Source: Oscillospiraceae bacterium
Lineage (GTDB): Bacteria > Bacillota > Clostridia > Oscillospirales > Ruminococcaceae
NCBI GenBank assembly: GCA_030523195.1
Contig: JAUNJC010000002.1
Coordinates: forward strand, 1-55,677
Length of the DNA: 55,677 nucleotides
Direction of reading: 5' to 3'
The notes below the pieces were generated by a model. That model did no database searches. It was given only the letters and a program-made list of their open reading frames with translations, and had not been told where the DNA came from. Positions 1 through 7,926 of the stretch are shown here, one piece after another (position 1 is the first letter of the stretch; each line of letters opens with the position of its first letter). The translations under genes and the position numbers were made by a program.

Positions 1-851
1 GTGCAACTGCCTTACAGGATGGTGCAGTACAGCTTGCGGACGGTTCTGCTGCCTTAAAAGACGGTTTAGTCACACTGACAGATGGTTCCGGTACCCTTTG
101 GACCGCTTTACAGGATGGTGCCACAGAAATCAACGACCTCAACAGCACGGATGCAACCTATGAAATGTTCGCTTCTCCGGTAGACGCTGAAGAAACCTAT
201 GCAAGCAGCGTAGAAAACAACGGGCACGCCATGGCAGCTTACATGATGGCAGTGGGACTTTGGGTGGCATGCCTCGCTTATTGTATCATGTTCAGCCCAT
301 ATGAAACACCTCTAAAGGGCAAGAATGCCCTCCACGCATGGGGCAGAAAGTTGCCGATTCTGTTGCTCGTAGCATGGGCACAGGCAATTGGTATGGTCTT
401 TTTCCTACACCTGTTCAACGGCTTTACCCCACAGAATATCCTGCAAACCATTCTGGTAGCTGGTGTTTCTTCTATGGCATACATGGCAATTATCTTCTGC
501 CTGAATATGTACTGCGGAAAAATCGGCAGCTTTATCCTGCTGGTATTTATGGTCTTACAGCTCAGCGGCTGTGCCGGCACCTATCCATCGGAATTGTCCG
601 CAAGGTTCTTCCAAGTCATCAAACCGTTTATGCCGTTTACCTATACAGTAGAAGGCTTCCGCAGTTCCATTGCAACTGGCAATGACATTACAAGCACCTA
701 TGTGGTCATGATCGCATTGACTATTGTCTTCACACTGCTGATGATTCCCGCTTACAAGCGAAAGTGGAAACAAGAACAGACACGGGAAACACAGCTGGAA
801 GAAATGGAAAACAGAACGATTTCTTCTCAAAAAGAAGCAGTTTCTCAATAA
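1..851 (+). CDS. YhgE/Pip-family membrane protein, C-terminal part
   Basis: The gene is cut by the left edge of the window; the reading frame is open from base 3 and ends at 851. The first roughly 45 residues carry the degenerate seven-residue L-x-x-G pattern (LQDGAVQLADG, LKDGLVTLTDG) seen in the extracellular stalk of YhgE/Pip proteins. About five hydrophobic segments follow, the fourth containing LQLSGCAGTYP, a version of the family's conserved LQL-x-G-x-GGT-(Y/F)-P motif. The tail is charged and cytoplasmic. Family members are ABC-2-like membrane proteins; the L. lactis homologue Pip is a phage receptor, and others export or help secrete substrates, but no substrate can be read here. The TetR gene downstream on the same strand is a plausible local regulator (inference). 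Confidence 0.85.
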   Translation, partial: ATALQDGAVQLADGSAALKDGLVTLTDGSGTLWTALQDGATEINDLNSTDATYEMFASPVDAEETYASSVENNGHAMAAYMMAVGLWVACLAYCIMFSPYETPLKGKNALHAWGRKLPILLLVAWAQAIGMVFFLHLFNGFTPQNILQTILVAGVSSMAYMAIIFCLNMYCGKIGSFILLVFMVLQLSGCAGTYPSELSARFFQVIKPFMPFTYTVEGFRSSIATGNDITSTYVVMIALTIVFTLLMIPAYKRKWKQEQTRETQLEEMENRTISSQKEAVSQ

Positions 852-919
852 AACGCAAATGCAAATCCTAAAACAGTAGACGGTAATCCTTACCGTCTGC
901 TGCTGTATCCAGACACAAA

Positions 920-985
920 AATCCATTTTCAGATTTTTTGGAAAACTTGTTCGAGTTGTCCGGCAGATTCACCGCACTGTCTGCC
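920..985 (+). repeat. Dispersed repeat module A, copy 1 (alone)
   Basis: This is the shortest form of the intergenic repeat family: an AAAATCCATTTT-like start, TTGGAAAACTTGT, then TTGTCCGGCAGATTC and a closing CTGTCTGCC. The GGCAGA/TCTGCC arms can pair. The same module recurs near 28463, 33190, 35871, 41029, 46676, 49243, 52360 and 54456, always in this orientation. Confidence 0.8.
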
Positions 986-999
986 TACACGAAAATCAA

Positions 1000-1028
1000 T
1001 TGACAATTTCAATTTCTTCTGTTATCAT
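1000..1028 (+). promoter_or_regulatory. Sigma-A promoter for the TetR gene
   Basis: TTGACA (1000-1005), a 17-base spacer and TATCAT (1023-1028), preceded by TGT as an extended -10. It lies about 90 bases upstream of the TetR start codon. Confidence 0.75.
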
Positions 1029-1116
1029 TTTAAAATAGACGTTTGTCCCCTTTCCAATGGCATTTCAAACATTCTGACGAAAATTGCTGCCTGTGCAGCA
1101 GAAAGAAGGATCTCCC

Positions 1117-1731
1117 ATGCAACAAACCATCCCTACCGCCCCTTCCAGACAGGAACGGCGTGTTCGCCGCACACGAACCATGATCCTCAATGGATTTATC
1201 CAGCTAATGCAGCAGAAACCCGTCAAAGATATTTCTGTACGGGAACTTGCCGACTTGGTAGATATTAACCGTTCCACCTTCTACCTCCACTATACGGATA
1301 TTTATGACCTGCTGGAGCAAACAGAAAACAACCTGATGGAACAATTCCTTTCCATCATTGATACTAACCAAACAGAACATACCCTACAGGATTTTGAAAA
1401 AAAACTAGAACGTTTCTTTACGGTATTATCTGAAAATCAGCCCCTCTGCCGTGCTCTGATGAGTCCAAATGGAGATATTGCATTTGTGCGAAGACTGGAA
1501 AAACTGATTGCAGAAAACGGAATCAAAAAGCTTCGGAGACTTTCCAATGAAAAAGATCTGGATGCACAAGATTTAGAATATGTCACCAGCTTTTTCCTCT
1601 CTGGTTGTATCGGCATGGTGGATCTCTGGCTGCAAAATAACTGCAAACAATCTGCTCAGCATATGGCAACCATCTCCGTCAACTTATTCCGTGCCGGTAT
1701 CCAAGGCATTACCAAACAACAACTGCAATAA
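1117..1731 (+). CDS. TetR/AcrR-family transcriptional regulator
   Basis: A 204-residue protein with the usual TetR layout. The N-terminal helix-turn-helix (about residues 18-65) includes ILNGFIQLMQQKPVKDISV and INRSTFYLHYTDIYDLLEQ, the most conserved part of the family. The C-terminal half is helical and should bind an unknown ligand. I chose ATG at 1117 because AGAAGGA lies 7 bases upstream; an in-frame TTG at 1084 would add 11 residues but has no ribosome binding site. It has its own promoter and follows the YhgE/Pip gene on the same strand. TetR genes often sit next to the membrane proteins they control, so regulation of the YhgE/Pip gene is plausible but unproven. Confidence 0.9.
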   Translation: MQQTIPTAPSRQERRVRRTRTMILNGFIQLMQQKPVKDISVRELADLVDINRSTFYLHYTDIYDLLEQTENNLMEQFLSIIDTNQTEHTLQDFEKKLERFFTVLSENQPLCRALMSPNGDIAFVRRLEKLIAENGIKKLRRLSNEKDLDAQDLEYVTSFFLSGCIGMVDLWLQNNCKQSAQHMATISVNLFRAGIQGITKQQLQ

Positions 1732-1791
1732 TTTGTGCAATCTGCTATCTTTCCACGCTGTATTTTCGTCAATTTTTTTCAAAATCTGCAA

Positions 1792-1820
1792 TTGCATTTT
1801 ATCACAAGCTGTGCTATAAT
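1792..1820 (+). promoter_or_regulatory. Promoter of rpsT
   Basis: TTGCAT (1792-1797), 17 bases, then TATAAT (1815-1820) with a TGTGC extension. It leaves a leader of about 145 bases before rpsT, long enough for translational control, but no specific riboswitch was recognised. Confidence 0.75.
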
Positions 1821-1971
1821 AAAGGTTAGTCATGATGTCATAAAACCCGATGGCATCCGCATATGGTCGTTCCATTTGCAAGAAAGCGGTACCGTGTCAC
1901 TTCCGCTTTTCGCTGACAAACCCACTCGCATATGCAGAAAATTTTGAAATTACAGCAGGAGGTAACAAATT

Positions 1972-2232
1972 ATGCCAAATATTAAATCCGCTAAGAAGAG
2001 AGTTCGTGTCAATACTACAAAGGCTGCTGCCAACAAGGCAAGAAAGTCTAACCTGAAAACCATGATCAAGAAGGCTGATCTGGCTTGTGCAGAAAACGCT
2101 GCTGATAAGGAAACCGCGATCCGTGTTGCCATCAAAAAGGTAGACCAGGCTTGTGCAAAGGGTCTGCTGCACAAAAATGCAGCTGCCAGAAAGAAGTCTC
2201 AGCTGACAAAGAAGCTCAACGCTTCCAACTAA
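1972..2232 (+). CDS. rpsT: 30S ribosomal protein S20
   Basis: An 86-residue, very basic, Ala/Lys-rich helical protein beginning MPNIKSAKKRVRVN, the standard S20 N-terminus. S20 binds 16S rRNA early in 30S assembly. The length matches the family. AGCAGGAGG sits just upstream of the ATG. It is a single-gene transcription unit: a strong promoter, a 145-base leader, the gene, and an intrinsic terminator 36 bases after the stop. E. coli S20 represses its own translation; whether this leader does so cannot be seen. Confidence 0.97.
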   Translation: MPNIKSAKKRVRVNTTKAAANKARKSNLKTMIKKADLACAENAADKETAIRVAIKKVDQACAKGLLHKNAAARKKSQLTKKLNASN

Positions 2233-2267
2233 GACACGTTTTCCCGAAAACGGGGCAATTTTGCCAC

Positions 2268-2301
2268 AAACCGCATGTTGTTGAGACATGCGGTTTTTTT
2301 G
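2268..2301 (+). terminator. Intrinsic terminator of rpsT
   Basis: Arms AACCGCATG and CATGCGGTT separated by nine bases and followed by a run of T. Confidence 0.9.
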
Positions 2302-2344
2302 TTTATTCGAGTCTATTTTCTATCTTCTGCGGCTTTCCTATCGT

Positions 2345-2373
2345 TTGCAATTTCTGCGGTTTTATGGTATGAT
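2345..2373 (+). promoter_or_regulatory. Orphan promoter pointing into the antisense strand of the SLOG gene
   Basis: TTGCAA (2345-2350), 17 bases, then TATGAT (2368-2373) preceded by TGG. It matches the other promoters in the window, but the only plus-strand sequence ahead of it is the antisense of the SLOG gene at 2398-3105. A 26-codon frame starting at ATG 2381 is the only short coding candidate. Confidence 0.5.
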
Positions 2374-2397
2374 AAGAGACATGGCATTCTATTGCGA

Positions 2398-3105
2398 TTA
2401 CCATCCTGCATACGATTTTAACAGCGTTCTGCAAACAGACAGCGTATCAGAATATTGCTGATAATAGGCATACCGCTCCGCAGCAGTATGTGGCATGTCC
2501 TGCTCTTCCGCCCAAAATTGCGTGGCAAACTGAAACAGCAAATCTGGACTGCCAACATTCATACAGTGAATCTCTTTTCGCTTTTTGATCGCCTGTTTCA
2601 GCGTATAGGCAGTTCCGCCCTCCGACTTGCAGATCATACAAATCAAACGGGAACTGTGTGCGATCATATAATCATTCCGACGCAAAAAACTGTACTTACC
2701 CTGCATCGGGATCGTAACCAGTGCATCTGTTTGTTTCACATACTGCATCATCTCATCTTTTCCGCTTCGGCGATTCTCCAAATAATGCAGACAAGGTTCT
2801 ACTGCGATCAAATGCATGGGCAAATCGCCATACTGCTTTCGATAGCATAAATACTCAGCTGCCCAGAGATCTACCCCCTCTGCCAGTCCATCCAGAAAAT
2901 AACGAAATCCATCCTGCAATGCTAGTTCAATACAACCAGCCAGTAATGTTTTCAATATATCCACCATCGGAAACCCCAGCAGTGTTTCTTGTGAAAAGGC
3001 ATCCGATCGGTGCCCGCTGAAACAGACCGTCTGTTGAAGCGATTGTAAAAAAGCGGTATCCTGCGGATATCCGTCTGTCAAAATAAATTCAACTGGCTGC
3101 TGCAA
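2398..3105 (-). CDS. SLOG-family protein (DUF1273/YpsA-like)
   Basis: A 235-residue protein of the SLOG Rossmann-like superfamily. TVCFSGHRSDAF matches the family's FxGHR signature, and YFLDGLAEGVDLWAAE matches the second conserved block (G-x-A-x-G-x-D-x-W-AAE). SLOG proteins are thought to bind nucleotides or nucleotide-derived ligands; YpsA of B. subtilis affects cell division and growth, and the role here is unknown. A GTG at 3177 would give a longer protein but has no ribosome binding site. TTG at 3105 has a perfect AGGAGG seven bases upstream and is my preferred start. The gene is divergent from alr, and its promoter region overlaps that of alr. Confidence 0.75.
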   Translation of the reverse strand: MQQPVEFILTDGYPQDTAFLQSLQQTVCFSGHRSDAFSQETLLGFPMVDILKTLLAGCIELALQDGFRYFLDGLAEGVDLWAAEYLCYRKQYGDLPMHLIAVEPCLHYLENRRSGKDEMMQYVKQTDALVTIPMQGKYSFLRRNDYMIAHSSRLICMICKSEGGTAYTLKQAIKKRKEIHCMNVGSPDLLFQFATQFWAEEQDMPHTAAERYAYYQQYSDTLSVCRTLLKSYAGW

Positions 3106-3163
3106 AAAAAGACCTCCTATCTCATCCAAACATCCATATCGAAAAGTTGGCAATTCCTGCGTG

Positions 3164-3192
3164 TAGACAGATTGCACATTCTATGGTACAAT
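3164..3192 (+). promoter_or_regulatory. Promoter of alr
   Basis: TAGACA (3164-3169), 17 bases, then TACAAT (3187-3192) with TGG upstream of the -10. It lies upstream of alr with a leader of about 100 bases. Confidence 0.65.
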
Positions 3193-3219
3193 AGAAAAAA
3201 ATAAAAATGTTTATTTCTC

Positions 3220-3248
3220 ATTATACTCCTTTTTGGATAAAAGAACAA
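3220..3248 (-). promoter_or_regulatory. Divergent promoter for the SLOG gene
   Basis: Reading the minus strand: TTGTTC (3248-3243), 17 bases, TATAAT (3225-3220). The predicted transcript would cross the alr promoter and reach the TTG start at 3105. Confidence 0.5.
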
Positions 3249-3298
3249 GAGATTTTTTGGAAGCCGCACAAATTTTGTGCTGAAAGAAGGAATCAACT

Positions 3299-4453
3299 AT
3301 GAAACAATCATCCGTATTACACCGTGCCTGGGCAGAAATTGACCTATCCGCACTGGAACATAACGTTCGCTGTATTCAAGAAATTTTGCCGGAACAAACT
3401 GACTTTATGGCAGTTGTCAAGGCAGATGCCTATGGACATGGGGATGAAGAAATCTGCACCGCTCTGCATCGCATGGGCATTCACTGGTTTGCTGTTTCAA
3501 ATCTGGAAGAAGCGTTAGCAGTCCGGCAGTATTGTCCAGACAGTGAAATCTTCATTCTAGGCTATACGCCGCCAGAACTCGCAAAAGAATTAACCGCAAA
3601 CAATATCATACAGGGTGTCATGTCCGCAGAATATGCCCATGCACTGGCGGCAAACGCTGGAACCGAATCCGTTCGCTGCCATATCAAACTGGATACCGGC
3701 ATGGGACGGATTGGTTTCCGGAGCAATGACCCACAAACTTGTGTGGAGGAGATTCTGCCGCTGTTCTCCCTGCCGCAGCTGAAAATAGAGGGGCTGTACA
3801 CCCATTTTGCCGTGGCAGACTGCCCAAACGATGCAGAGAATACCGCTTATACGGAGGAACAGGAAAGACGCATTTTGGCAGTCTATGACCTGCTTGCGGA
3901 AAACGGACACAAACTGCCGCACCTGCACTTTATGAACAGTGCTGCAACCGTTTACCGTCCAAATCCTCGCTGTACCCTAGCAAGAGTTGGCATTATTCTG
4001 TATGGTCTGCTGCCGAATTATCCCGTTCCCGTTCCGCTGCCACTGAAACCAGTGATGACACTAAAATCCGTGATTTCCCATATCAAGGAAGCGGAGAAAG
4101 GCGACTGTATCAGCTATGGCAGAACTTATACCGTTCCACACACCAGCCGAATTGCTACCGTAACCATTGGTTATGCGGACGGCTATGCCCGACTGCTTTC
4201 CAACAAAGCGTATGCACTGGTACACGGGGTTGCCTGCCCGATTGTCGGCAGGGTCTGCATGGATCAGCTCATGCTGGATATTTCCGAGGTAAAGGAATCG
4301 GTACAGCCGGGAGATGAGGTCACGATGTTTGGCACAGAAGGCAATACCACCATTACAGCGGACGAACTGGCAGCTTTTTATGGAACGATTGGATATGAAG
4401 TTGTCTGCGGCATTTCCAAGCGAGTACCAAGAGTCATCGTAAACGGAAAATAA
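3299..4453 (+). CDS. alr: Alanine racemase
   Basis: A 384-residue fold-type III PLP enzyme that interconverts L- and D-alanine, supplying D-Ala for peptidoglycan. The PLP lysine is K41 in AVVKADAYGHG. The opposing catalytic tyrosine is in TIGYADGYAR (near residue 291), and VCMDQLMLDIS is the conserved C-terminal barrel motif. Length and domain order (TIM barrel, then beta domain) are normal. The ATG follows GAAAGAAGGA. It is transcribed from its own promoter, divergent from the SLOG gene, and is followed after 97 bases by the CoA-dehydratase activase gene, which has its own strong ribosome binding site. Confidence 0.97.
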   Translation: MKQSSVLHRAWAEIDLSALEHNVRCIQEILPEQTDFMAVVKADAYGHGDEEICTALHRMGIHWFAVSNLEEALAVRQYCPDSEIFILGYTPPELAKELTANNIIQGVMSAEYAHALAANAGTESVRCHIKLDTGMGRIGFRSNDPQTCVEEILPLFSLPQLKIEGLYTHFAVADCPNDAENTAYTEEQERRILAVYDLLAENGHKLPHLHFMNSAATVYRPNPRCTLARVGIILYGLLPNYPVPVPLPLKPVMTLKSVISHIKEAEKGDCISYGRTYTVPHTSRIATVTIGYADGYARLLSNKAYALVHGVACPIVGRVCMDQLMLDISEVKESVQPGDEVTMFGTEGNTTITADELAAFYGTIGYEVVCGISKRVPRVIVNGK

Positions 4454-4550
4454 AACGGAAATCTGCCATCCAAATAGAATGGATCCTATCTCCGTAGATC
4501 TGCTTTGTATGCATTCTTCCAGATTCGTCTTCCGTGAAAGGAGATTTTTT

Positions 4551-7500
4551 GTGAGTGAAATCAAATTGCAGCAGAAAGCTGCTTATACCCTCGGCATTGA
4601 CGTCGGCTCTACCACTGTCAAAACCGTCATTTTAGATGCAGAACATCACGTCCTGCACAGTACCTACCAACGGCATTTCTCTAAAGTCAAAGAAGCCGTT
4701 GCAGAACAGCTCCAAGCCATCATCAAAGAACATCCGGCAACCCTATTCTCCGTTCATATGACGGGTTCTGCCGGTCTGGGGTTGGCAAATGCCGCAAACA
4801 TTCCCTTTGTACAGGAAGTCCATGCTGCGTTTCTTGCTGTTAAGGAACGCTATCCGCAGGCAGATGCCGTCATTGAACTGGGCGGGGAAGATGCAAAAAT
4901 GATCTTCCTGACCGGCGGCATTGAACAGCGAATGAATGGTTCCTGTGCCGGCGGTACAGGGGCATTTATCGACCAAATGGCAACCCTGCTGGATGTGTCT
5001 GTGGATGAACTCGACCGCATGGCACTGAAAGCCGACCGTACCTACCCGATCGCTGCACGCTGCGGTGTATTTGCAAAATCCGATATTCAGCCGCTGCTGA
5101 ACCAAGGGGCAAAGCGGGAAAATGTCGCTGCCAGCATTTATCAGGCAGTGGTTGACCAGACCGTTTCCGGGCTGGCACAGGGGCGGAAAATCGAAGGGCA
5201 TGTCCTTTTCCTTGGCGGACCGCTTTCGTTCCTGCAAGGACTCCGCAACGCCTTTATGCAGACCTTACATCTGGATGCAGACCATGCCATTTTCCCAGTG
5301 GACGGCAGAACCTTTGTTGCCTATGGTTGTGCCCTTGCGGCGGAAAGCAGCTGTGAAAAACCGCTCACTGGGGAAGCTCTGCTGAAACAAATCCAAGCCG
5401 CAGAAACCAATCACACTGTCATTGCAGAAAAACCTCTATTTGGCTATCAGGAAGAATATGACCGTTTTCGGGAACGGCATGCAAAAAATGATGTACAGCA
5501 TGGGGATTTGCACACCTATCAGGGAAAAGCCTATCTCGGTGTGGATGCTGGTTCCACCACCACAAAGGTTGCCCTCATCGGCGAAGACAATACCCTGCTC
5601 TATTCATTCTACGAAACCAATAAAGGACAGCCGCTGGAATGCGTCAAGCGTGCATTGGAAACGCTCTATCAGAGAAAACACCCAAATCTAAAAATCTGCG
5701 GCAGTGCTGTCACCGGGTATGGAGAAGAGATGCTGAAAGCTGGCTTAGGCATTGATTTTGGCATTGTGGAAACCGTAGCCCATTTTCGGGCAGCAGAATT
5801 TTTCTGTCCAGACGTGGACTTTATTATTGACATCGGCGGACAGGATATTAAGTGTTTCCAGATCAAAAACGGTGCCATCGACAGCATTATGTTGAACGAA
5901 GCCTGCTCCTCCGGCTGCGGCTCGTTCATTCAGGCATTTGCCAATGCATTGGGCTATGATGTAGCAGAATTTGCAAAACTCGGTCTGTTTGCAGAACGAC
6001 CGGTTGATCTTGGTTCCCGTTGTACGGTCTTCATGAACAGCAGTGTCAAGCAGGCACAGAAAGACGGTGCAACTGTTGCAGATATTTCTGCCGGGCTGTC
6101 CGGTTCCATTGTCAAAAATGCCATCTATAAAGTCATCCGTGCCCGTTCGCCGGAAGAACTCGGCAAGCACATTGTCGTACAGGGCGGCACCTTCCTGAAT
6201 GATGCTGTTCTGCGTTGTTTTGAACGGGAACTGGGACGAGAGGTCATCCGTCCGGCAATCTCCGGTCTGATGGGGGCATTCGGTGCTGCCATTTATGCAA
6301 AGGAACATACCAGCGGCAAAAGCACACTGCTTTCTCTGATGGACTTACACACCCTGACCTACCGTACACAGAATACCAACTGCAATGGCTGTACCGCACA
6401 CTGCAACTTGCAAATTTTACGGTTCTCCAATGGCAAACGATTTATTGCCGGCAACCGCTGCGAACGGGGAGCTGGTGTTTCCAAAGAAGAACAAATTCCC
6501 AATCTGGTGGACTGGAAATATCAGACCCTCCGTGCCTTAGCTGACCGCCAACCAGAACGGTCAAAGGCAATGGTTGGACTGCCGATGGCACTCCACTACT
6601 ACGACCAGCTGCCGCTGTGGTACACATTCTTCACAAAGCTGGGCTTTGCTGTAAAACTCTCAGAGGAAAGCACCCGAAAGACGTATTATAAAGGGCAAAG
6701 CACCATCCCATCCGATACGGTTTGCTATCCGGCAAAACTAGCACATGGTCACATGGAAAGTCTGCTGGAACAAAATGTTGACTTCATTTTCTATCCCTGC
6801 ATGACCTATAACATAGACGAGGGAGACTCTGACAACCATTATAACTGTCCAGTGGTTGCCTATTATCCAGAATTATTGCTGGCAAATAATGAAAAGCTGA
6901 ATGAACAAAACTTCCTGCATCCGTTTCTGGATTTGAATCGCCGGAAACATGTGGTGACAGTGCTGCACGCCTGTCTTTCTGATTATGCCACAAAGAAAGA
7001 AATTGCAGCCGCTTTGGAACAGGGGTTTGCTGCTCTGGAAACCTATCACACCCAAATTGCACAGACGGCACAAGAGATTATTCAACAAGCACGAGCTGCC
7101 GGAAAAACAATTGTCGTACTGGCTGGCAGACCCTATCACATTGACCCCGAGATCAACCATGGTATTCACAAACTGATCAGCAGTCTAGGGATGGCAGTCA
7201 TTACAGAAGACAGCATTGCCAATCTCGCACAGACACCAGAATTACAGGCATTGAACCAATGGACCTATCATGCCAGAATGTACCGTGCCGCACAATATGT
7301 AACCACACAGCCCGATTTTCAAATGGTACAGCTGGTCTCCTTTGGCTGCGGCATTGATGCAATTACAACAGATGAAGTGCGGCGGATTCTGGAACAGGGC
7401 GAAAAACTGTATACACAACTTAAAATTGATGAAATCAGCAATCTTGGGGCGGCGAAAATCCGCTTGCGGAGCTTAAAGGCAGCCATTGGTGCAGATGTGC

Positions 7501-7571
7501 CGAATCCACAAACCGTGGAACCAGTAGCAAACGAAGAGAAACCGGAAGAAAAAGAGCCTGTTTCGGTATAA
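4551..7571 (+). CDS. 2-hydroxyacyl-CoA dehydratase activase-related protein (two ASKHA ATPase domains plus DUF2229)
   Basis: A 1,006-residue protein with two BadF/BcrA/HgdC-type ATPase domains: residues about 12-260 (LGIDVGSTTVKTVI, NGSCAGGTGAFIDQM) and 326-585 (LGVDAGSTTTKVAL, EACSSGCGSFIQAF). The cysteine in each second motif is the position that holds a shared [4Fe-4S] cluster in activators such as HgdC. A small Cys cluster (CNGCTAHC, near 610) follows, then a DUF2229 domain (about 670-900). Family enzymes use ATP to drive low-potential electron transfer to a dehydratase; the substrate is unknown here. GTG at 4551 is chosen because AAAGGAGA lies 6 bases upstream. Homologues are often a single chain of about 1,400 residues that also contains the domain encoded separately at 7927, so this gene appears to be the first part of a split system. 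Confidence 0.88.
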   Translation: MSEIKLQQKAAYTLGIDVGSTTVKTVILDAEHHVLHSTYQRHFSKVKEAVAEQLQAIIKEHPATLFSVHMTGSAGLGLANAANIPFVQEVHAAFLAVKERYPQADAVIELGGEDAKMIFLTGGIEQRMNGSCAGGTGAFIDQMATLLDVSVDELDRMALKADRTYPIAARCGVFAKSDIQPLLNQGAKRENVAASIYQAVVDQTVSGLAQGRKIEGHVLFLGGPLSFLQGLRNAFMQTLHLDADHAIFPVDGRTFVAYGCALAAESSCEKPLTGEALLKQIQAAETNHTVIAEKPLFGYQEEYDRFRERHAKNDVQHGDLHTYQGKAYLGVDAGSTTTKVALIGEDNTLLYSFYETNKGQPLECVKRALETLYQRKHPNLKICGSAVTGYGEEMLKAGLGIDFGIVETVAHFRAAEFFCPDVDFIIDIGGQDIKCFQIKNGAIDSIMLNEACSSGCGSFIQAFANALGYDVAEFAKLGLFAERPVDLGSRCTVFMNSSVKQAQKDGATVADISAGLSGSIVKNAIYKVIRARSPEELGKHIVVQGGTFLNDAVLRCFERELGREVIRPAISGLMGAFGAAIYAKEHTSGKSTLLSLMDLHTLTYRTQNTNCNGCTAHCNLQILRFSNGKRFIAGNRCERGAGVSKEEQIPNLVDWKYQTLRALADRQPERSKAMVGLPMALHYYDQLPLWYTFFTKLGFAVKLSEESTRKTYYKGQSTIPSDTVCYPAKLAHGHMESLLEQNVDFIFYPCMTYNIDEGDSDNHYNCPVVAYYPELLLANNEKLNEQNFLHPFLDLNRRKHVVTVLHACLSDYATKKEIAAALEQGFAALETYHTQIAQTAQEIIQQARAAGKTIVVLAGRPYHIDPEINHGIHKLISSLGMAVITEDSIANLAQTPELQALNQWTYHARMYRAAQYVTTQPDFQMVQLVSFGCGIDAITTDEVRRILEQGEKLYTQLKIDEISNLGAAKIRLRSLKAAIGADVPNPQTVEPVANEEKPEEKEPVSV

Positions 7572-7605
7572 AATAAAAGAAAACGCTCTGACCTCCGCCT
7601 GTGTA

Positions 7606-7691
7606 CGTTTTGCCCACCTCATTGTAAATGCGTATCATTTCGAGATTTTCCTTGTTATGAATTGTTTTGTTTTTGTAGAGTGGGCAAAACG
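7606..7691 (+). mobile_element. Type G inverted-repeat element (MITE-like), copy 1
   Basis: An 86-bp element bounded by perfect 12-bp inverted ends, CGTTTTGCCCAC and GTGGGCAAAACG. A second copy lies in inverse orientation at 52166-52262 and can be aligned through its interior (CATTGT, TATC, TTCTTGTT-like, ATT-TTTTGTTT, TAGAGTGGGC). It has no coding capacity. MITE-like is an inference; it could also be a structured RNA element. Confidence 0.65.
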
Positions 7692-7728
7692 CTTTTTTGG
7701 TTTTTCTTGTTCCAATTCACTTGCGTCT

Positions 7729-7866
7729 CTTTTTGCTTCGCAAAAATGCAGGCTGCTCCTTAAAACCTGCCCTTCCCTTTTGTCCCTTCGGGACATTTTC
7801 CCGCACTGCGGGAAATCACTCAGCAGCATTTTTGAAAAACTGCTGCACCGAAAAACTTTTTATTCC
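7729..7866 (-). repeat. Type H hairpin block, copy 1
   Basis: It opens with the near-palindrome CTTTTTGCTTCGCAAAAA followed by GGCTGCTCC, and closes with GCAGCATTTTTGAAAAACTG and ACCGAAAAACTTTTTATT. Both parts recur in reverse at 54161-54240, and the first part at 52109-52143. As in the 52-kb copy, it sits next to a type G element. Confidence 0.65.
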
Positions 7867-7926
7867 ATCATCCGGCGGAGCACCTATCGTCAAACTTCCA
7901 TCCGGCGTTTTTAATAGGAGTTGTTT

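Larger units (their letters stand above)
7572..7926. other. Gene-free spacer filled with hairpin repeats
   Basis: The 355 bases between the two dehydratase genes hold a type G inverted-repeat element (7606-7691), a type H hairpin block (7729-7866), and two further small hairpins (TCCC-TTC-GGGA near 7782 and TTTCCCGC-ACT-GCGGGAAA near 7797). The last 15 bases are the ribosome binding site of the next gene. No promoter or coding sequence was found. Confidence 0.75.

Noticed and set aside
7797..7816. TTTCCCGC-ACT-GCGGGAAA considered as a Noc-binding site.
   Set aside because: The arms are separated by three bases and differ from ATTTCCCGGGAAAT; it is better explained as another small hairpin of the repeat spacer.
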